Below, in pieces: positions 9,725-19,886 of a stretch of 64,000 nucleotides of DNA; the stretch's first letter is position 1; each line of letters begins with the position of its first letter. A model generated the notes under the pieces. The model saw only the letters and a list, made by a program, of their open reading frames with translations, made no database searches and had not been told where the DNA came from. Source of the stretch: Apibacter mensalis (GTDB taxonomy: Bacteria > Bacteroidota > Bacteroidia > Flavobacteriales > Weeksellaceae); NCBI RefSeq assembly GCF_001418685.1, contig NZ_LIVM01000009.1:60929-124928 (forward strand), in the 5' to 3' direction. A program made the translations under genes and the position numbers.

Positions 9725-10519
9725 TTAAATAGCAACTTCTGCTTTAATATGAGGATGAGGATCGTATCCATCGATAGAAAAATCTTCATATTGAAAGCTA
9801 AAAATATCTTTTATTTTAGGATTAAGATGCAAATTGGGAAGGAGGCGAGGCTCTCGTGTTAGTTGAAGTTTTACTTGATTAATATGATTTTTATATATAT
9901 GGACATCCCCGAAAGTATGTATAAACTCTCCCACTTTTAAATTGCAAACTTGAGCCACCATATGTAACAATAAACAATAGGAAGCAATGTTAAAAGGTAC
10001 ACCCAAAAAAACATCAGCGCTTCTTTGATAAAGCTGTAAAGATAATTTTTTGTCTGCAACATAGAATTGAAACAGAGCATGACATGGTGCTAGAGCCATT
10101 TGAGGAATATCTGCAACATTCCAGGCTGAAACAAGAATTCTTCGTGAATCGGGATTATTTTTAATTTGATCTATTATTTGTGAAATTTGATCTATATATT
10201 GTCCATTCGGAGTTCCCCAGCTTCTCCATTGATGGCCATAAACAGGACCTAAATTTCCATTCTCATCAGCCCATTCATTCCATATTCGAACTTTATGATC
10301 ATTCAAATATTTTATGTTAGTATCACCTTTCAAAAACCAAAGCAATTCGTAAATTATGGAACGTAGATGAAGTTTTTTAGTAGTTATAAGAGGAAATCCA
10401 TTTTGTAAATTAAATCGCATTTGATATCCAAAAGTGCTGATTGTACCCGTTCCGGTTCTATCTTGCTTACTAGTTCCTTTGTCTAATATATGCTGTAAAA
10501 GTTCTAAATAGGCCTGCAT
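9725..10519 (-). CDS. thyA: Thymidylate synthase
   Basis: 264 residues, the same length as the E. coli enzyme. It makes dTMP from dUMP with methylene-tetrahydrofolate. Seen: Arg21 in DRTGTGT, the catalytic Cys146 in [10 protein letters not shown], the phosphate-binding Arg pair 126-127 in DSRRI, and GVPFNIASY. The C-terminus ends in the expected KAEVAI-type tail. It follows rpoN by 10 bases, so the two are almost certainly cotranscribed. The dihydrofolate reductase gene that often follows thyA is absent here. Confidence 0.97.
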   Translation of the reverse strand: MQAYLELLQHILDKGTSKQDRTGTGTISTFGYQMRFNLQNGFPLITTKKLHLRSIIYELLWFLKGDTNIKYLNDHKVRIWNEWADENGNLGPVYGHQWRSWGTPNGQYIDQISQIIDQIKNNPDSRRILVSAWNVADIPQMALAPCHALFQFYVADKKLSLQLYQRSADVFLGVPFNIASYCLLLHMVAQVCNLKVGEFIHTFGDVHIYKNHINQVKLQLTREPRLLPNLHLNPKIKDIFSFQYEDFSIDGYDPHPHIKAEVAI

Positions 10520-10529
10520 AGACGATAAA

Positions 10530-11996
10530 TTATATTTTTTTTCTTAATCTTGCAACAGGAATATTTAGCTGATCTCTATATTTGGCTATGGTTCTTCGAG
10601 CTATATTATATCCCTTATCATTAAGTATTTTCATCAAATTATCATCGGTAAGAGGCTTTTTGGTGTCTTCATTTTCAATTACTTCTTGTAAGATGGTTTT
10701 AATTTCACGCGTGGAAACTTCATCTCCTTCCGAATTGGTAAGGCTTTCAGAAAATAAATCCTTTATAAGCAAAGTTCCATAAGGAGTATTTACATACTTA
10801 CTGTTCGCAACCCTTGAAATAGTGGATATATCTAAACCGGTAATTTCAGCTATATCTTTAAGTATCATCGGTTTAATTTGTTCTTCATCTCCGGTTAAAA
10901 AATAATCCATTTGATAGTCCATAATTGATTTCATGGTTATATATAAGGTTTGTTGACGTTGTTTAATGGCATCAATAAACCACTTAGCAGAATCTAACTT
11001 TTGCTTAACAAACATTACCGCGTCTTTTTGTTCTCTCGATTTATGTTCGGTATTTTTATACGTATCCAACATTTCAGAATATTCTCGGGATATTTTTAAC
11101 TCAGGGGCATTCCTTCCATTGAGTGTCAGTTCCAAATCACCATCAACAATTCGAATAGTAAAATCAGGAATAATTTGTTCGGTATTTTTTGAATTATTTG
11201 TAAAAGCTTTTCCTGGTTTCGGATTTAAACGTTCAATTTCATTAACAGCACGTTTAAGATTTTCTTCAGAAATAGAAAATTTTTGCTGAATTTTATTATA
11301 ATGCTTTTTTGTAAAAGCATCAAACATTTCATTAATAATTTTGTAGGCAAGTTCTGTAGATTCAGTGGGATTTTTTGTTCTAAGTTGCAGTAATAAACAT
11401 TCCCTGAGATCTCTAGCTCCAATACCTGTAGGATCTAATCTTTGAATATAATTTGTTAGTAATTTTTCAATTGTTTCTACATTAGTATAAATACCTTGAG
11501 TAAAGGCTAAATCATCAACTATAGAAGATAAATCTCTACGTAAGTATCCGTCATCATCCAAATTTCCAACAATAAAATCGGCTATTTCTTCTTCATTTTC
11601 AGTTAATCTAAATGTATGTAATTGTGAGCTTATATGTTCTTGAAAAGATTCATATTGAGCATACGGTAATTCCTTATTTTCATCATCGTCATTATAGTTA
11701 TTAGATTGAACACGATAGCTGGGAACTTCATCATCACTCAGATATTCATCTATATTAATGTCCGGAGCATCAATAATTTCACTATCTCCTGAATCATCAA
11801 AATCATTCTCAGAATCAAAGGAATCTGAAGAATCATAATAATCATCATTGTCATCTTCCAAGGCAGGATTTTCTTCAATTTCTTGTTTTACTACTTCTTC
11901 AAATGCAAGGATTGGAAGCTGAACTAGTTTCATTAGTTGAATTTGTTGAGGAGATAGTTTTAAAAGTTGTTTTAGTCTTAAATCCTGTTTTAACAT
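10530..11996 (-). CDS. rpoN: RNA polymerase sigma-54 factor
   Basis: 488 residues. Region I has the Gln-rich activator-interaction start ([17 protein letters not shown]), followed by an acidic Asp/Ser/Glu region II (residues about 45-110), a core-binding region, and the C-terminal RpoN box [15 protein letters not shown] near residues 465-480. It directs transcription from -24/-12 promoters and needs an enhancer-binding ATPase, none of which is encoded in this window. Start at ATG 11996 sits 40 bases downstream of a good promoter. Leads the rpoN-thyA operon. Confidence 0.96.
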   Translation of the reverse strand: MLKQDLRLKQLLKLSPQQIQLMKLVQLPILAFEEVVKQEIEENPALEDDNDDYYDSSDSFDSENDFDDSGDSEIIDAPDINIDEYLSDDEVPSYRVQSNNYNDDDENKELPYAQYESFQEHISSQLHTFRLTENEEEIADFIVGNLDDDGYLRRDLSSIVDDLAFTQGIYTNVETIEKLLTNYIQRLDPTGIGARDLRECLLLQLRTKNPTESTELAYKIINEMFDAFTKKHYNKIQQKFSISEENLKRAVNEIERLNPKPGKAFTNNSKNTEQIIPDFTIRIVDGDLELTLNGRNAPELKISREYSEMLDTYKNTEHKSREQKDAVMFVKQKLDSAKWFIDAIKQRQQTLYITMKSIMDYQMDYFLTGDEEQIKPMILKDIAEITGLDISTISRVANSKYVNTPYGTLLIKDLFSESLTNSEGDEVSTREIKTILQEVIENEDTKKPLTDDNLMKILNDKGYNIARRTIAKYRDQLNIPVARLRKKI

Positions 11997-12041
11997 AAAA
12001 TAGTTTCTTTATAAAAGTAGATTAAGTAAGGTTTATAAATT

Positions 12042-12072
12042 CAAATTTACACTATTAATATTTAAGATACAA
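12042..12072 (-). promoter_or_regulatory. rpoN promoter
   Basis: On the minus strand: TTG (12072-12070), 20-base spacer, TAAATTTG (12049-12042). Predicted start of transcription near 12036, 40 bases before the rpoN ATG. Confidence 0.65.
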
Positions 12073-12196
12073 ATAAAGGCATAATTTTTGTGATAAAAAT
12101 TTTTTGTGAAAGTTTTAATTTATACTATTTATATTAAAATAGAACTTTACTGCATTTATTAAGTAAAGCGCTTATATAATCACACATTGACTAAAC

Positions 12197-12220
12197 TTAT
12201 ATAGTTAATCAACTATATAA
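12197..12220. repeat. 24-base palindrome, possible asnS terminator
   Basis: TTATATAGTT and AACTATATAA arms (10 base pairs, perfect) with a four-base loop AATC. It lies 100 bases downstream of asnS and 125 bases upstream of the rpoN promoter. No strong T run follows on the minus strand, so it may be an operator instead of a terminator. Confidence 0.4.
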
Positions 12221-12319
12221 ATTTAATTAATAGATAAAAAAAATGAATTTATGTTTTAATCTAATAAGGTGCTTAAACCATTTAAAAATCCTGTTAGTAT
12301 ATATTTTTTAATGAATTTT

Positions 12320-13768
12320 TTAGAATTCAGCATTTTTAGGAGTTCTTGGAAATGGTATTACGTCACGAATATTATTCATACCTGTAACAAATAATACTAA
12401 ACGTTCCAGACCTAGCCCGAATCCGGAATGAGGGACTGTACCAAATTTACGAGTATCTAGATACCACCATAATTCTTTTTCATCAATGTTCATATCCTTC
12501 ATTTTTTGTTTTAAAACATCAATTCTTTCTTCCCTTTGCGACCCCCCTATGATTTCACCGATTCCGGGAAAAAGGACATCCATGGCCCGAACGGTTTTAT
12601 GGTCGTCATTTAAACGCATATAAAATGCCTTTATTTTTGCCGGATAATCATATAATACGACCGGACTTTTAAAATGTTTTTCAACCAAATATCTTTCATG
12701 TTCAGATTGTAGGTCTGCTCCCCATTCATCAATAAGATATTTAAATTTTTTCTTTTGATTAGGCTTGGAATTTTTAAGTATTTCGATAGCTTCAGTATAG
12801 CTGAGCCTAATAAATTTATTTTTTAATACAAATTCTAATTTTTCCAGTAAATTTTGTTCCGATTTTTCTTCTTTTGACTTTTGTTTTTGCTCTTCTTCAA
12901 ATCTTTTGTTTAAAAATTCTAAATCTTCCTTACAATTTTCTATAGCATATTGAATACAGTATTTTAGAAAATCTTCTGCGAGATCCATATCATGCTCCAA
13001 ATCATAAAAGGCTACTTCCGGTTCAACCATCCAAAACTCTGCTAAATGTCGAGTAGTATTAGAATTTTCTGCTCTAAAAGTAGGTCCAAATGTATATACT
13101 TTTCCAAGCCCCATAGCAGCAGTTTCTGCTTCCAATTGTCCTGAAACGGTCAGATTGGTTTTTTTACCAAAGAAATCTTGAGAAAAATCTATATTTCCAT
13201 TTTTATTTTTAGGAATATTATCTAAATTAAAGTTGGTTACGGTAAACATTTCCCCTGCACCTTCAGCATCTGATCCGGTAATTATAGGGGTATTGATATA
13301 ACAAAACCCATTTTTGTTAAAATATTGATGAATGGCAAAGCTTAGTGCGTTCCTTACTCTCATTACAGCAGCAAAAGTGTTAGTACGAAAACGAAGATGG
13401 GCTTGTTCCCTCAGTTTTTCCAACGAATGTCTTTTAGGCTGCAAAATGGTTTCCTGAACATCTTCAGGAACAGCATAACCATAAATTTTTATTTTACTGG
13501 CCATTACTTCTATTTCTTGTCCTGCTCCTTTACTTTCAGCAACTTTTCCTTCAACATATAAGGCAGATGCAGTTGTAATTTGTTTTAATGTTTCAGTATC
13601 AAAATCGTTGTAATTGATAATTATTTGGATATTATTTTGCCCGGAACCGTCATTTAACGCAATAAATTGATTGGAACGAAATGATCGTACCCATCCTTTA
13701 ATTACTACTTCTTCCTGTAAAGCTTTTTTCCCTTTAGCTAACAATTCTTTAATACTGTAATCGTTCAT
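12320..13768 (-). CDS. asnS: Asparaginyl-tRNA synthetase
   Basis: 482 residues. N-terminal OB-fold anticodon-binding domain (about 1-110, with KGWVRSFRS), then the class II catalytic core: [12 protein letters not shown] (motif 2) near residue 230 and [15 protein letters not shown] (motif 3) near residue 455, ending with the Asn-specific [12 protein letters not shown] lysine/glutamate-rich insertion near residues 285-320 is typical of the bacterial AsnS form. Charges tRNA-Asn with asparagine in the cytosol. Start ATG 13768 is 22 bases below a TATATTTG element (13791-13798, minus strand). Confidence 0.97.
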   Translation of the reverse strand: MNDYSIKELLAKGKKALQEEVVIKGWVRSFRSNQFIALNDGSGQNNIQIIINYNDFDTETLKQITTASALYVEGKVAESKGAGQEIEVMASKIKIYGYAVPEDVQETILQPKRHSLEKLREQAHLRFRTNTFAAVMRVRNALSFAIHQYFNKNGFCYINTPIITGSDAEGAGEMFTVTNFNLDNIPKNKNGNIDFSQDFFGKKTNLTVSGQLEAETAAMGLGKVYTFGPTFRAENSNTTRHLAEFWMVEPEVAFYDLEHDMDLAEDFLKYCIQYAIENCKEDLEFLNKRFEEEQKQKSKEEKSEQNLLEKLEFVLKNKFIRLSYTEAIEILKNSKPNQKKKFKYLIDEWGADLQSEHERYLVEKHFKSPVVLYDYPAKIKAFYMRLNDDHKTVRAMDVLFPGIGEIIGGSQREERIDVLKQKMKDMNIDEKELWWYLDTRKFGTVPHSGFGLGLERLVLFVTGMNNIRDVIPFPRTPKNAEF

Positions 13769-13885
13769 TTAATAATTTTTAATCGATAAGCAAATATAAC
13801 TAAATTTCAACGTAATTTATGGTATTACTATATTCAAATATATTTAGATATGATTAAATATTAATATAGTAATTGAATATGCTGT

Positions 13886-15100
13886 TTATTGATATTTATA
13901 TTTATTTATATTTGGTAGAGGATAGTCTCCGAATAAAGGCGCTAAACGTATAGCTGAATATACCATATTAGAATACTTGTTTCCTATAGCTATTATCGTA
14001 ACTTTTTCATCTAATAAATGAATAAATATTGCATTGCTGCCATGCCACCATCCGGTATGGTAAATTAATTTTTTACCGTTATTAAATACCATCAATCGTA
14101 TTCCTAATCCGTAATTTTTAATATTCGGTACTTCATTACTGTAGGGAGTAAACATTTGATCTAATAAGTTTTTACGTAAAAAATTAGGAGCAAACATAGC
14201 CTGACTTAATCTGAAAAGATCTTCCGGAGTGGTATATACGTTCTTATCCCCATAAACCAAGTCGAGATGATTGAATTTATATGGTCTTCCGTCAGGATAA
14301 TAGGATACATTAGCTTGATTTAAATCTTTTTCTTGAAGTACATAGGAATGTTTCATTCCCAGAGGTGTAAATATCATAGTATTTATTGCTTCTGGAAAGG
14401 ACATTTTTGTTATTTTTTCTACTATTAAAGCTAAAAGGGCAAAATTAGTATTTGAATAAGAAAAATGAGTATTCGGTTTTGATTGTAATAAAGGAATATG
14501 AGTAGAAAATAAATGTAAAACATCTTCATTTGACATTTTTTTTCTTTTATCCCACGTATTGATTATATCAACCAAATGAGTATATTCAGGAAGACCGCTT
14601 CGGTGCGTTAATAAATCATGTATGGTTATATCCGAATAAGGAAACTCCGTAAGTATAGAATTTACTTTTTCGTCCAATTTAATCTTATCGGCTTCCACTA
14701 ATTTTAAAACAGCTAAGGAAGTTAAAATTTTACTTACCGAAGCCACATGTAAAGATGTTTGAGAAGATATTAATGTTTTATTTTGCAAATTTGAGTATCC
14801 ATTATATTTTTCCAGTAAAATAGTATTGCCCCGAGCAACTAAAACCCCTCCGCTCAAATTTTGAGATTTCCAAACATGGGTAAAATATTTATTCAGTTGA
14901 TTTATAATAGTTTGGTCTTCAGATGAATAATTATCTTTTATTGTAAATATAGTGTCAAAATTTATGTTGTAATATCCGGGAACTAAGGGTATATCATTCT
15001 GAACAACTTTATTAGATTCATAATTTGACTTTTTGCAATGGATTAAGGTTAGATTAAAAAGGCTAAATAATAATAAAATATATAAAATTTTTTTACACAT
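13886..15100 (-). CDS. Serine hydrolase, beta-lactamase/PBP4-like fold, lipoprotein
   Basis: 404 residues. N-terminal hydrophobic segment ends in a lipobox-like LIHC (Cys at residue 22), so it is probably a lipoprotein. The beta-lactamase family triad is visible: SVSK (Ser-x-x-Lys, near residue 119), YSN (near residue 214) and HTG (near residue 343). Members include class C-type beta-lactamases, D-Ala-D-Ala peptidases and esterases; the motifs do not separate these. More likely an envelope esterase or peptidase than a true resistance enzyme. Transcribed alone between asnS and the methyltransferase gene. Confidence 0.82.
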   Translation of the reverse strand: MCKKILYILLLFSLFNLTLIHCKKSNYESNKVVQNDIPLVPGYYNINFDTIFTIKDNYSSEDQTIINQLNKYFTHVWKSQNLSGGVLVARGNTILLEKYNGYSNLQNKTLISSQTSLHVASVSKILTSLAVLKLVEADKIKLDEKVNSILTEFPYSDITIHDLLTHRSGLPEYTHLVDIINTWDKRKKMSNEDVLHLFSTHIPLLQSKPNTHFSYSNTNFALLALIVEKITKMSFPEAINTMIFTPLGMKHSYVLQEKDLNQANVSYYPDGRPYKFNHLDLVYGDKNVYTTPEDLFRLSQAMFAPNFLRKNLLDQMFTPYSNEVPNIKNYGLGIRLMVFNNGKKLIYHTGWWHGSNAIFIHLLDEKVTIIAIGNKYSNMVYSAIRLAPLFGDYPLPNINKYKYQ

Positions 15101-15228
15101 TTTTTTAATGAATATTTTAATAATTAGTTCTTATAAAATGATTTTGCAAGTTAAATTTAATATTGTTAATTATTTCTTAAATTAAATATAAAATGTTATA
15201 AAATTAAATTATATTTGAAACTATAAAT

Positions 15229-16404
15229 TTAAATAATTTCCGCTAAAATGCAATGATTCCGTTGTAAAGAGCGTGTAAAAATTAAATACTTATTTCCACC
15301 ATCCATTAATTGGTATTTTTTTTTGATTTCTTCAGGTTTAATTGGGTAATTTCTACTGATTATATTAAATTTTTTATGAACAGATTTTTTAGGATTAAAA
15401 TTTTTATCAATAATTAAAAATGTACGTCCCGGAAAATTTTCCAATTTATTTTCTGATGTGTAAATATGTGAATTCGAATGCAGTTTACTAATTTTAAATT
15501 TGTAACTTATTTGTTTAAATGCTCCTGATTTTAATAGGGAAGAGTTGGGTAGATATAAATATGATTTTGGGTTAGAGTAGGGGGGGGGGGGTGATATTTT
15601 TTCCTCTTGCCAATAAAAGCAAAAATCCGGTTGATCTGATTGAAGATTGACACAGTGAATATATGGATTGAATGGATGCATTTTATTTTGAGGATTTAAT
15701 TGAACTAGTAATTCTTTAGTTTCATTTTTAACAGATATAATATAAATTTTCAAGATGGGTAATTGTTCAATCGCTCTTTGCAGATCAAGAAGAGGAGAAA
15801 GTTTTATAAAAATGGATGTTGAGAATTTGAAAAGTTTATTCAGGAGGTTTAAAATATTAGGTAATAAATCTTTTAACTCAATTTTTTTATTTTTATTTTC
15901 GTCTCGTCTCGATGGATCTATATAAATAAAATCAAATAAACAAGTATTTTTAGAAATAAAATCTTCGGCAGTTTTATTGATAAATTTAACATTTTTTTTG
16001 CCAAGAACTGAAAAATTATGTTTTACTATTTCCAACAATTCAAGGTTCGGTTCAACATAATAAAATTCTTCAGTATTTTCCGATAAAAAAAAACTATCTA
16101 TTCCTGTACCTCCGGTTAAATCAATTCCGGTTTTTCCGGTTATCATTGATTGTTTAAAAATAGCTGTGCTTTGTGATGAAGCTTGTTCAAGATTAATATG
16201 TGGTGGATATATAATCCGATTATTTTCATATAGAATAGGAACTTTTTTTTGGGCAATTTTCTTTCCTTGAATTTGCTGAACTAATTCAAGAGAAGATAAA
16301 TCTGTAAAAGGAGATTTTTTTACTATTAATTCAGATAAATTAGAATATAAATTATTGTTAATATATTCTTGAACATCTTTATTTATTAATTGGGCATTAA
16401 TCAC
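15229..16404 (-). CDS. Class I SAM methyltransferase with THUMP-like C-terminal domain; contains a C12 tract
   Basis: About 391 residues from GTG 16404; an in-frame TTG at 16419 is only a few bases below the predicted transcription start (TATTTTTG at 16429-16436, minus strand), so GTG is preferred. SAM-binding motif DLTGGTGIDSFFLS near residue 95, acidic motif YYVEPN, and a catalytic-type motif IYIDPSRRD near residue 170. The C-terminal half matches the THUMP-like domain found with this family in Bacteroidota, pointing to an RNA substrate; the exact target is unknown. The coding strand has 12 consecutive C (15580-15591), read as four prolines in S-P-P-P-P-Y, currently in frame. Confidence 0.8.
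   Translation of the reverse strand: MINAQLINKDVQEYINNNLYSNLSELIVKKSPFTDLSSLELVQQIQGKKIAQKKVPILYENNRIIYPPHINLEQASSQSTAIFKQSMITGKTGIDLTGGTGIDSFFLSENTEEFYYVEPNLELLEIVKHNFSVLGKKNVKFINKTAEDFISKNTCLFDFIYIDPSRRDENKNKKIELKDLLPNILNLLNKLFKFSTSIFIKLSPLLDLQRAIEQLPILKIYIISVKNETKELLVQLNPQNKMHPFNPYIHCVNLQSDQPDFCFYWQEEKISPPPPYSNPKSYLYLPNSSLLKSGAFKQISYKFKISKLHSNSHIYTSENKLENFPGRTFLIIDKNFNPKKSVHKKFNIISRNYPIKPEEIKKKYQLMDGGNKYLIFTRSLQRNHCILAEII
15580..15591. repeat. G12/C12 homopolymer inside a methyltransferase gene
   Basis: Twelve consecutive G on the plus strand (C on the coding strand). It is the only G/C run longer than about six in this AT-rich window. A change of one base would shift the frame in the middle of the gene, between the methyltransferase core and the THUMP-like domain. 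Confidence 0.95.
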
Positions 16405-16537
16405 TATTAAAGAATACAATATTTATTGCAAAAATACATTATATTAAATAATTTTAATACTTCTTTAGCAAACACTATACGTACAATGGATATTAGTAAA
16501 AAATACTATTTTATAATTAAATATAAAATTTGACTTA

Positions 16538-17632
16538 CTATAAATTTTTAGTTATTGCTTGAACAATTTTAAAACGGTTAAAGAAACTCTTCATAACAAC
16601 CCTTAAAACAGTATAACCGGGAATTGCAAAAGTAACACCTAGGGCACCAAATAGTATACCGAAAATTAACATAACTAAAAAAATTTCTAAAGGATGAGAT
16701 TTTACACTTTTTGCATAAATCAATGGCTGAAAGATTGCATTATCAATCAATTGTGCAATTAAATATAAAATACTTATCCAAAATATAGTAGGTATAATTT
16801 GTGAATTAAAGTCCATCCCCAATGATAACATGCTGCTCATACTTAATAAACTGATGATAAAAAAACCAAGCAAAGGACCCAAATAGGGTATGAGATTACA
16901 AAATGCACAAAACATAGATATTATTACCATATCTTTTATGTTAAAACCACCTAATATAGCCAAGTAAAGTAAAAACATGGAGAATATTTGCAAACATAAT
17001 CCAAGAAAATATCTTGTTAATAAATCATTAATATTAGAAAGAACTTGAATGACTTTTTTGATATCATTTGTTGGTGCGGCACCTATTATAATTCGGTTAA
17101 ATAAATCTTTTTCTCTTAAAAAGAAAAAGGTAATAAAAGTGACAGAAAATATGGAAATACCCAATTCAGCTAAAAAAGAAAATCCACTTTGAAGAGTATC
17201 CATATGTATTCTAAAATTAAATTTTGAAGTAAATAATTGTGCATAATTATCTTCAAATAAATAGATATGTTTACTTTTCAGAGCTTCGTCAATTAATTTT
17301 ACCTGTTCTGTAATTGAATTTTGTAATTTATCCGTATCTAAAAGAGATAAATTTGAGGCTTGTTCTAAGGCTAATGGAATTACAAAGCTTAAAAAGGTAA
17401 GAATTGTTCCCACCATAACTAAAAGTGTGATAAAAGCAGAAATGGTATTAGATATATGTACTTTTTCGCTTAAAAAATTCATTATTGGTCTTCCCATTAA
17501 TGAAAAGGCAAAAGCGACAAAGATATATCCTAAAACAAAGCGGATTTTCCATAATAGAAAAAACAAAAGAACTGTGAGGAAGATTACTGTTACAGCACTG
17601 ATTATACCTTTACTAATATCTTTGTAATTCAT
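16538..17632 (-). CDS. AI-2E family transporter (PerM/YdiK type)
   Basis: 364 residues. Two membrane segments at the N-terminus (about 10-90), a soluble stretch (about 95-150), then at least five further segments, as in the AI-2 exporter/PerM superfamily. Conserved family pattern NLIPYLGPLLGF near residue 245 is present, and the C-terminal ...FGILFGALGVTFAIPG segment matches well. Some members export autoinducer-2 or act as sodium/proton antiporters; the cargo here cannot be inferred. Transcribed alone on the minus strand. Confidence 0.88.
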   Translation of the reverse strand: MNYKDISKGIISAVTVIFLTVLLFFLLWKIRFVLGYIFVAFAFSLMGRPIMNFLSEKVHISNTISAFITLLVMVGTILTFLSFVIPLALEQASNLSLLDTDKLQNSITEQVKLIDEALKSKHIYLFEDNYAQLFTSKFNFRIHMDTLQSGFSFLAELGISIFSVTFITFFFLREKDLFNRIIIGAAPTNDIKKVIQVLSNINDLLTRYFLGLCLQIFSMFLLYLAILGGFNIKDMVIISMFCAFCNLIPYLGPLLGFFIISLLSMSSMLSLGMDFNSQIIPTIFWISILYLIAQLIDNAIFQPLIYAKSVKSHPLEIFLVMLIFGILFGALGVTFAIPGYTVLRVVMKSFFNRFKIVQAITKNL

Positions 17633-17908
17633 ATATCATAAATATCTATTGCCTTATTAATCTATTTTTTAACACATATTCCATTGGATACTATTATACT
17701 TTATTCATATAATGAACAATTAATAATACAGAAATACTAAAATTATCAACATTAACAAAATTATTTTCTTTTATAAGAATATTTTTAACTATACTTTATA
17801 ATATAAGTTGTTTTATAATTTATTAATTACTTTAATAAAGTAACGTAATATACATTATATATTCTCATTAACAAAAAAGAATTTAAATGAGGTTTTTATA
17901 AAGTAAAT

Positions 17909-18262
17909 TTAAAGTTTCGTTTTTGGCGCAATAGAATCATCTTTTGTTACCATAATAAAAATATCTTCATTATTTTTTTTAAAAAAATAATTTTCACGAG
18001 CATATTTTTCACGAGCTTCTTTATTATTTTTTAAATTTTTATACTGAATATTTTCAGAATCTAATTTACTCTTATAAAATTCTTTTTCATGCTTTAATTT
18101 AGAAATTTCATTATTTAATTCTTTATGAGTTAAATAGGAATTGGTATCAAAAAAAAGCATCCATATTATAAACATAATTGAGAGTATTAAATAAATATTG
18201 GAATACCAATGTTTACCGAAAATAGATTTTTTATCTGAGGATTTATTGCCGTTTTTTTCCAT
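17909..18262 (-). CDS. DivIC/FtsB-type septum formation initiator
   Basis: 117 residues: a short charged cytosolic N-terminus, one membrane segment (about residues 21-39, IYLILSIMFIIWMLFF), then a coiled coil (about 45-80) and the conserved EKYARENYFFKK-like motif near residue 84-95. Bitopic divisome proteins of this family link FtsL and FtsQ in the septal membrane. Its start codon directly abuts the stop codon of udk, so the two are translationally linked; this pair is common in Bacteroidota. Confidence 0.88.
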   Translation of the reverse strand: MEKNGNKSSDKKSIFGKHWYSNIYLILSIMFIIWMLFFDTNSYLTHKELNNEISKLKHEKEFYKSKLDSENIQYKNLKNNKEAREKYARENYFFKKNNEDIFIMVTKDDSIAPKTKL

Positions 18263-18883
18263 TTAACTGGAATGATTTTTCAAAGTATTTTGTATAACCG
18301 TACTTAATACATCTATGGCTACTGTATTTTTTTTCAACGTTGGAATTATAATGTCTGCATAAGCCATAGATGGTTGTATAAATTCCTCATGCATGGGTTT
18401 TAAAGTGGACTGATACCTTCGTAATATTTCTTCTAAATCTCTTCCCCTTTCCTGTATATCCCTTCGTATTCTTCGAATTAATCTTTCATCTGAATCTACA
18501 TTGACATATACTTTAACATCAAATTGTTTTCTTAATTCTGGATTTGTTAAAACCAATATTCCTTCAACAATCAATATTTCTTTTGGCTGTATAATGGTAA
18601 TATCTTCGGTTCTGGAATGAGTTATAAAAGAATAAATTGGTTCCTCAATAGCTTGACCGGATTTTAATTTTTTTACATGTTCAATTAATAGATCAAAATC
18701 AATGGCTCTTGGATGATCGTAGTTTAACAATTCACGTTCATCAAATGAAAGTTCCGGATTATAGTGATAATAATTATCTTGAGTTAGAACATTCACATTA
18801 TTGGAATCCAATTGTTTAAGGATATTATTTACAACAGTTGTTTTTCCTGATCCGGTTCCTCCGGCTATACCAATGGTTAACAT
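18263..18883 (-). CDS. udk: Uridine kinase
   Basis: 206 residues. P-loop GGTGSGKT at residues 8-15, uridine-binding region with DNYYHYNPELSFDERELLNYDHP near residue 36-58, and EGILVLTNPELR near residue 105. Phosphorylates uridine and cytidine to the monophosphates in pyrimidine salvage. Forms an operon with divIC (no gap) and lies just downstream of pyrD on the same strand, a small pyrimidine cluster. Confidence 0.96.
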   Translation of the reverse strand: MLTIGIAGGTGSGKTTVVNNILKQLDSNNVNVLTQDNYYHYNPELSFDERELLNYDHPRAIDFDLLIEHVKKLKSGQAIEEPIYSFITHSRTEDITIIQPKEILIVEGILVLTNPELRKQFDVKVYVNVDSDERLIRRIRRDIQERGRDLEEILRRYQSTLKPMHEEFIQPSMAYADIIIPTLKKNTVAIDVLSTVIQNTLKNHSS

Positions 18884-18956
18884 TTATTTCGTTATATTTT
18901 TAAGTTAAAATTTCAATGCAGAAAATAATGTACCAAAATTAAGTTAAAGTAAAAGA

Positions 18957-19886
18957 TTAAAGCTCTTTAAGCTTTCCTTTAAAATCGGATAATGAAGTAT
19001 AATTTTTAGATTTCATAATTTCTTTCAAATCAGAAGATAATTTTGAAAATATTTTAACATCATCTTTCATTAGCTGTGTTCCTACTTGTACCATGGAAGC
19101 ACCGCATAAAATATGTTCGAAAACATCTCTGCCGGTTTCAACACCTCCACAACCAATAATTGATATATTTTTTCTTAATAATTTATAAAACATTCTTACG
19201 TTGGCTAATGCAGTAGGTTTTACATAAGCACCTCCAAGTCCGCCAAAACCACTTTTAGGTTTTATAACAACGGATTCATCTTCAATGTACAATGCATTGC
19301 CAATACTATTAATACATGTTACAAACTGGATCGGATACTTATTTATAATTTCTGCGATCATTTCAAAATGTACCATATCAAAATAAGGAGGTAGTTTAAC
19401 CCCTAAAGGTTTAGTATAAAATGAAAAAACCTTTTTCAAAACTTCTTCGGTTCGTTCAAAGTCGTATCCGGTTTGAGGTTTTCCCGGAATATTTGGACAA
19501 GATAAATTCAATTCAACTAATCCTTGAAAATCAGAGTTTTCAATTTGAGTGAGCATTTTAATATTATTTTCCAAGGTTAAGCCGGCAATTGAAAAAAATA
19601 AGTTATCATTTCCCATTTCATGTTCAGTAAGAACATAATCAAGATAAAATTCAAATCCTAAATTAGGTAGTCCCATTGAATTAATGCTTCCTAATTTTAA
19701 ATCAACATATCTAGGAGAAGGGTTACCTTCTCTGGGAGATAAAGTACAACTTTTTGTTATCCAAGTTCCTGATTCGGAGTTCTTCAAATTTGATAGTTCT
19801 TCTATGGTCATACATTTAACTCCCGAAGCATTCATCAAACAATTGCTAAACTTTTTATTGAAAATGGTTGTTTCTATAGAAATCAT
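18957..19886 (-). CDS. pyrD: Dihydroorotate dehydrogenase, class 1A (fumarate type)
   Basis: 309 residues. Oxidises dihydroorotate to orotate in pyrimidine synthesis. Class 1A marks are clear: NASGVKCMT at the N-terminus, NPSPRYVDLKLGSINSMGLP near residues 55-75, and the catalytic Cys130 in NLSCPNIPGKP, at the same number as in the Lactococcus PyrDA enzyme, with which long stretches look alike. Class 1A uses fumarate, is cytosolic, and is typical of lactic acid bacteria and yeast; flavobacteria usually carry the membrane quinone-linked class 2. No pyrK is adjacent, which agrees with class 1A. Acquisition from Firmicutes is my inference. Confidence 0.93.
   Translation of the reverse strand: MISIETTIFNKKFSNCLMNASGVKCMTIEELSNLKNSESGTWITKSCTLSPREGNPSPRYVDLKLGSINSMGLPNLGFEFYLDYVLTEHEMGNDNLFFSIAGLTLENNIKMLTQIENSDFQGLVELNLSCPNIPGKPQTGYDFERTEEVLKKVFSFYTKPLGVKLPPYFDMVHFEMIAEIINKYPIQFVTCINSIGNALYIEDESVVIKPKSGFGGLGGAYVKPTALANVRMFYKLLRKNISIIGCGGVETGRDVFEHILCGASMVQVGTQLMKDDVKIFSKLSSDLKEIMKSKNYTSLSDFKGKLKEL

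Larger units (their letters stand above)
11997..12319. other. Spacer between asnS and rpoN
   Basis: Holds the rpoN promoter (12042-12072, minus strand), a 24-base palindrome at 12197-12220, and on the plus strand a GGCATAATTTTTG element at 12078-12090 with no gene downstream. Otherwise AT-rich with no ORF. Confidence 0.5.
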
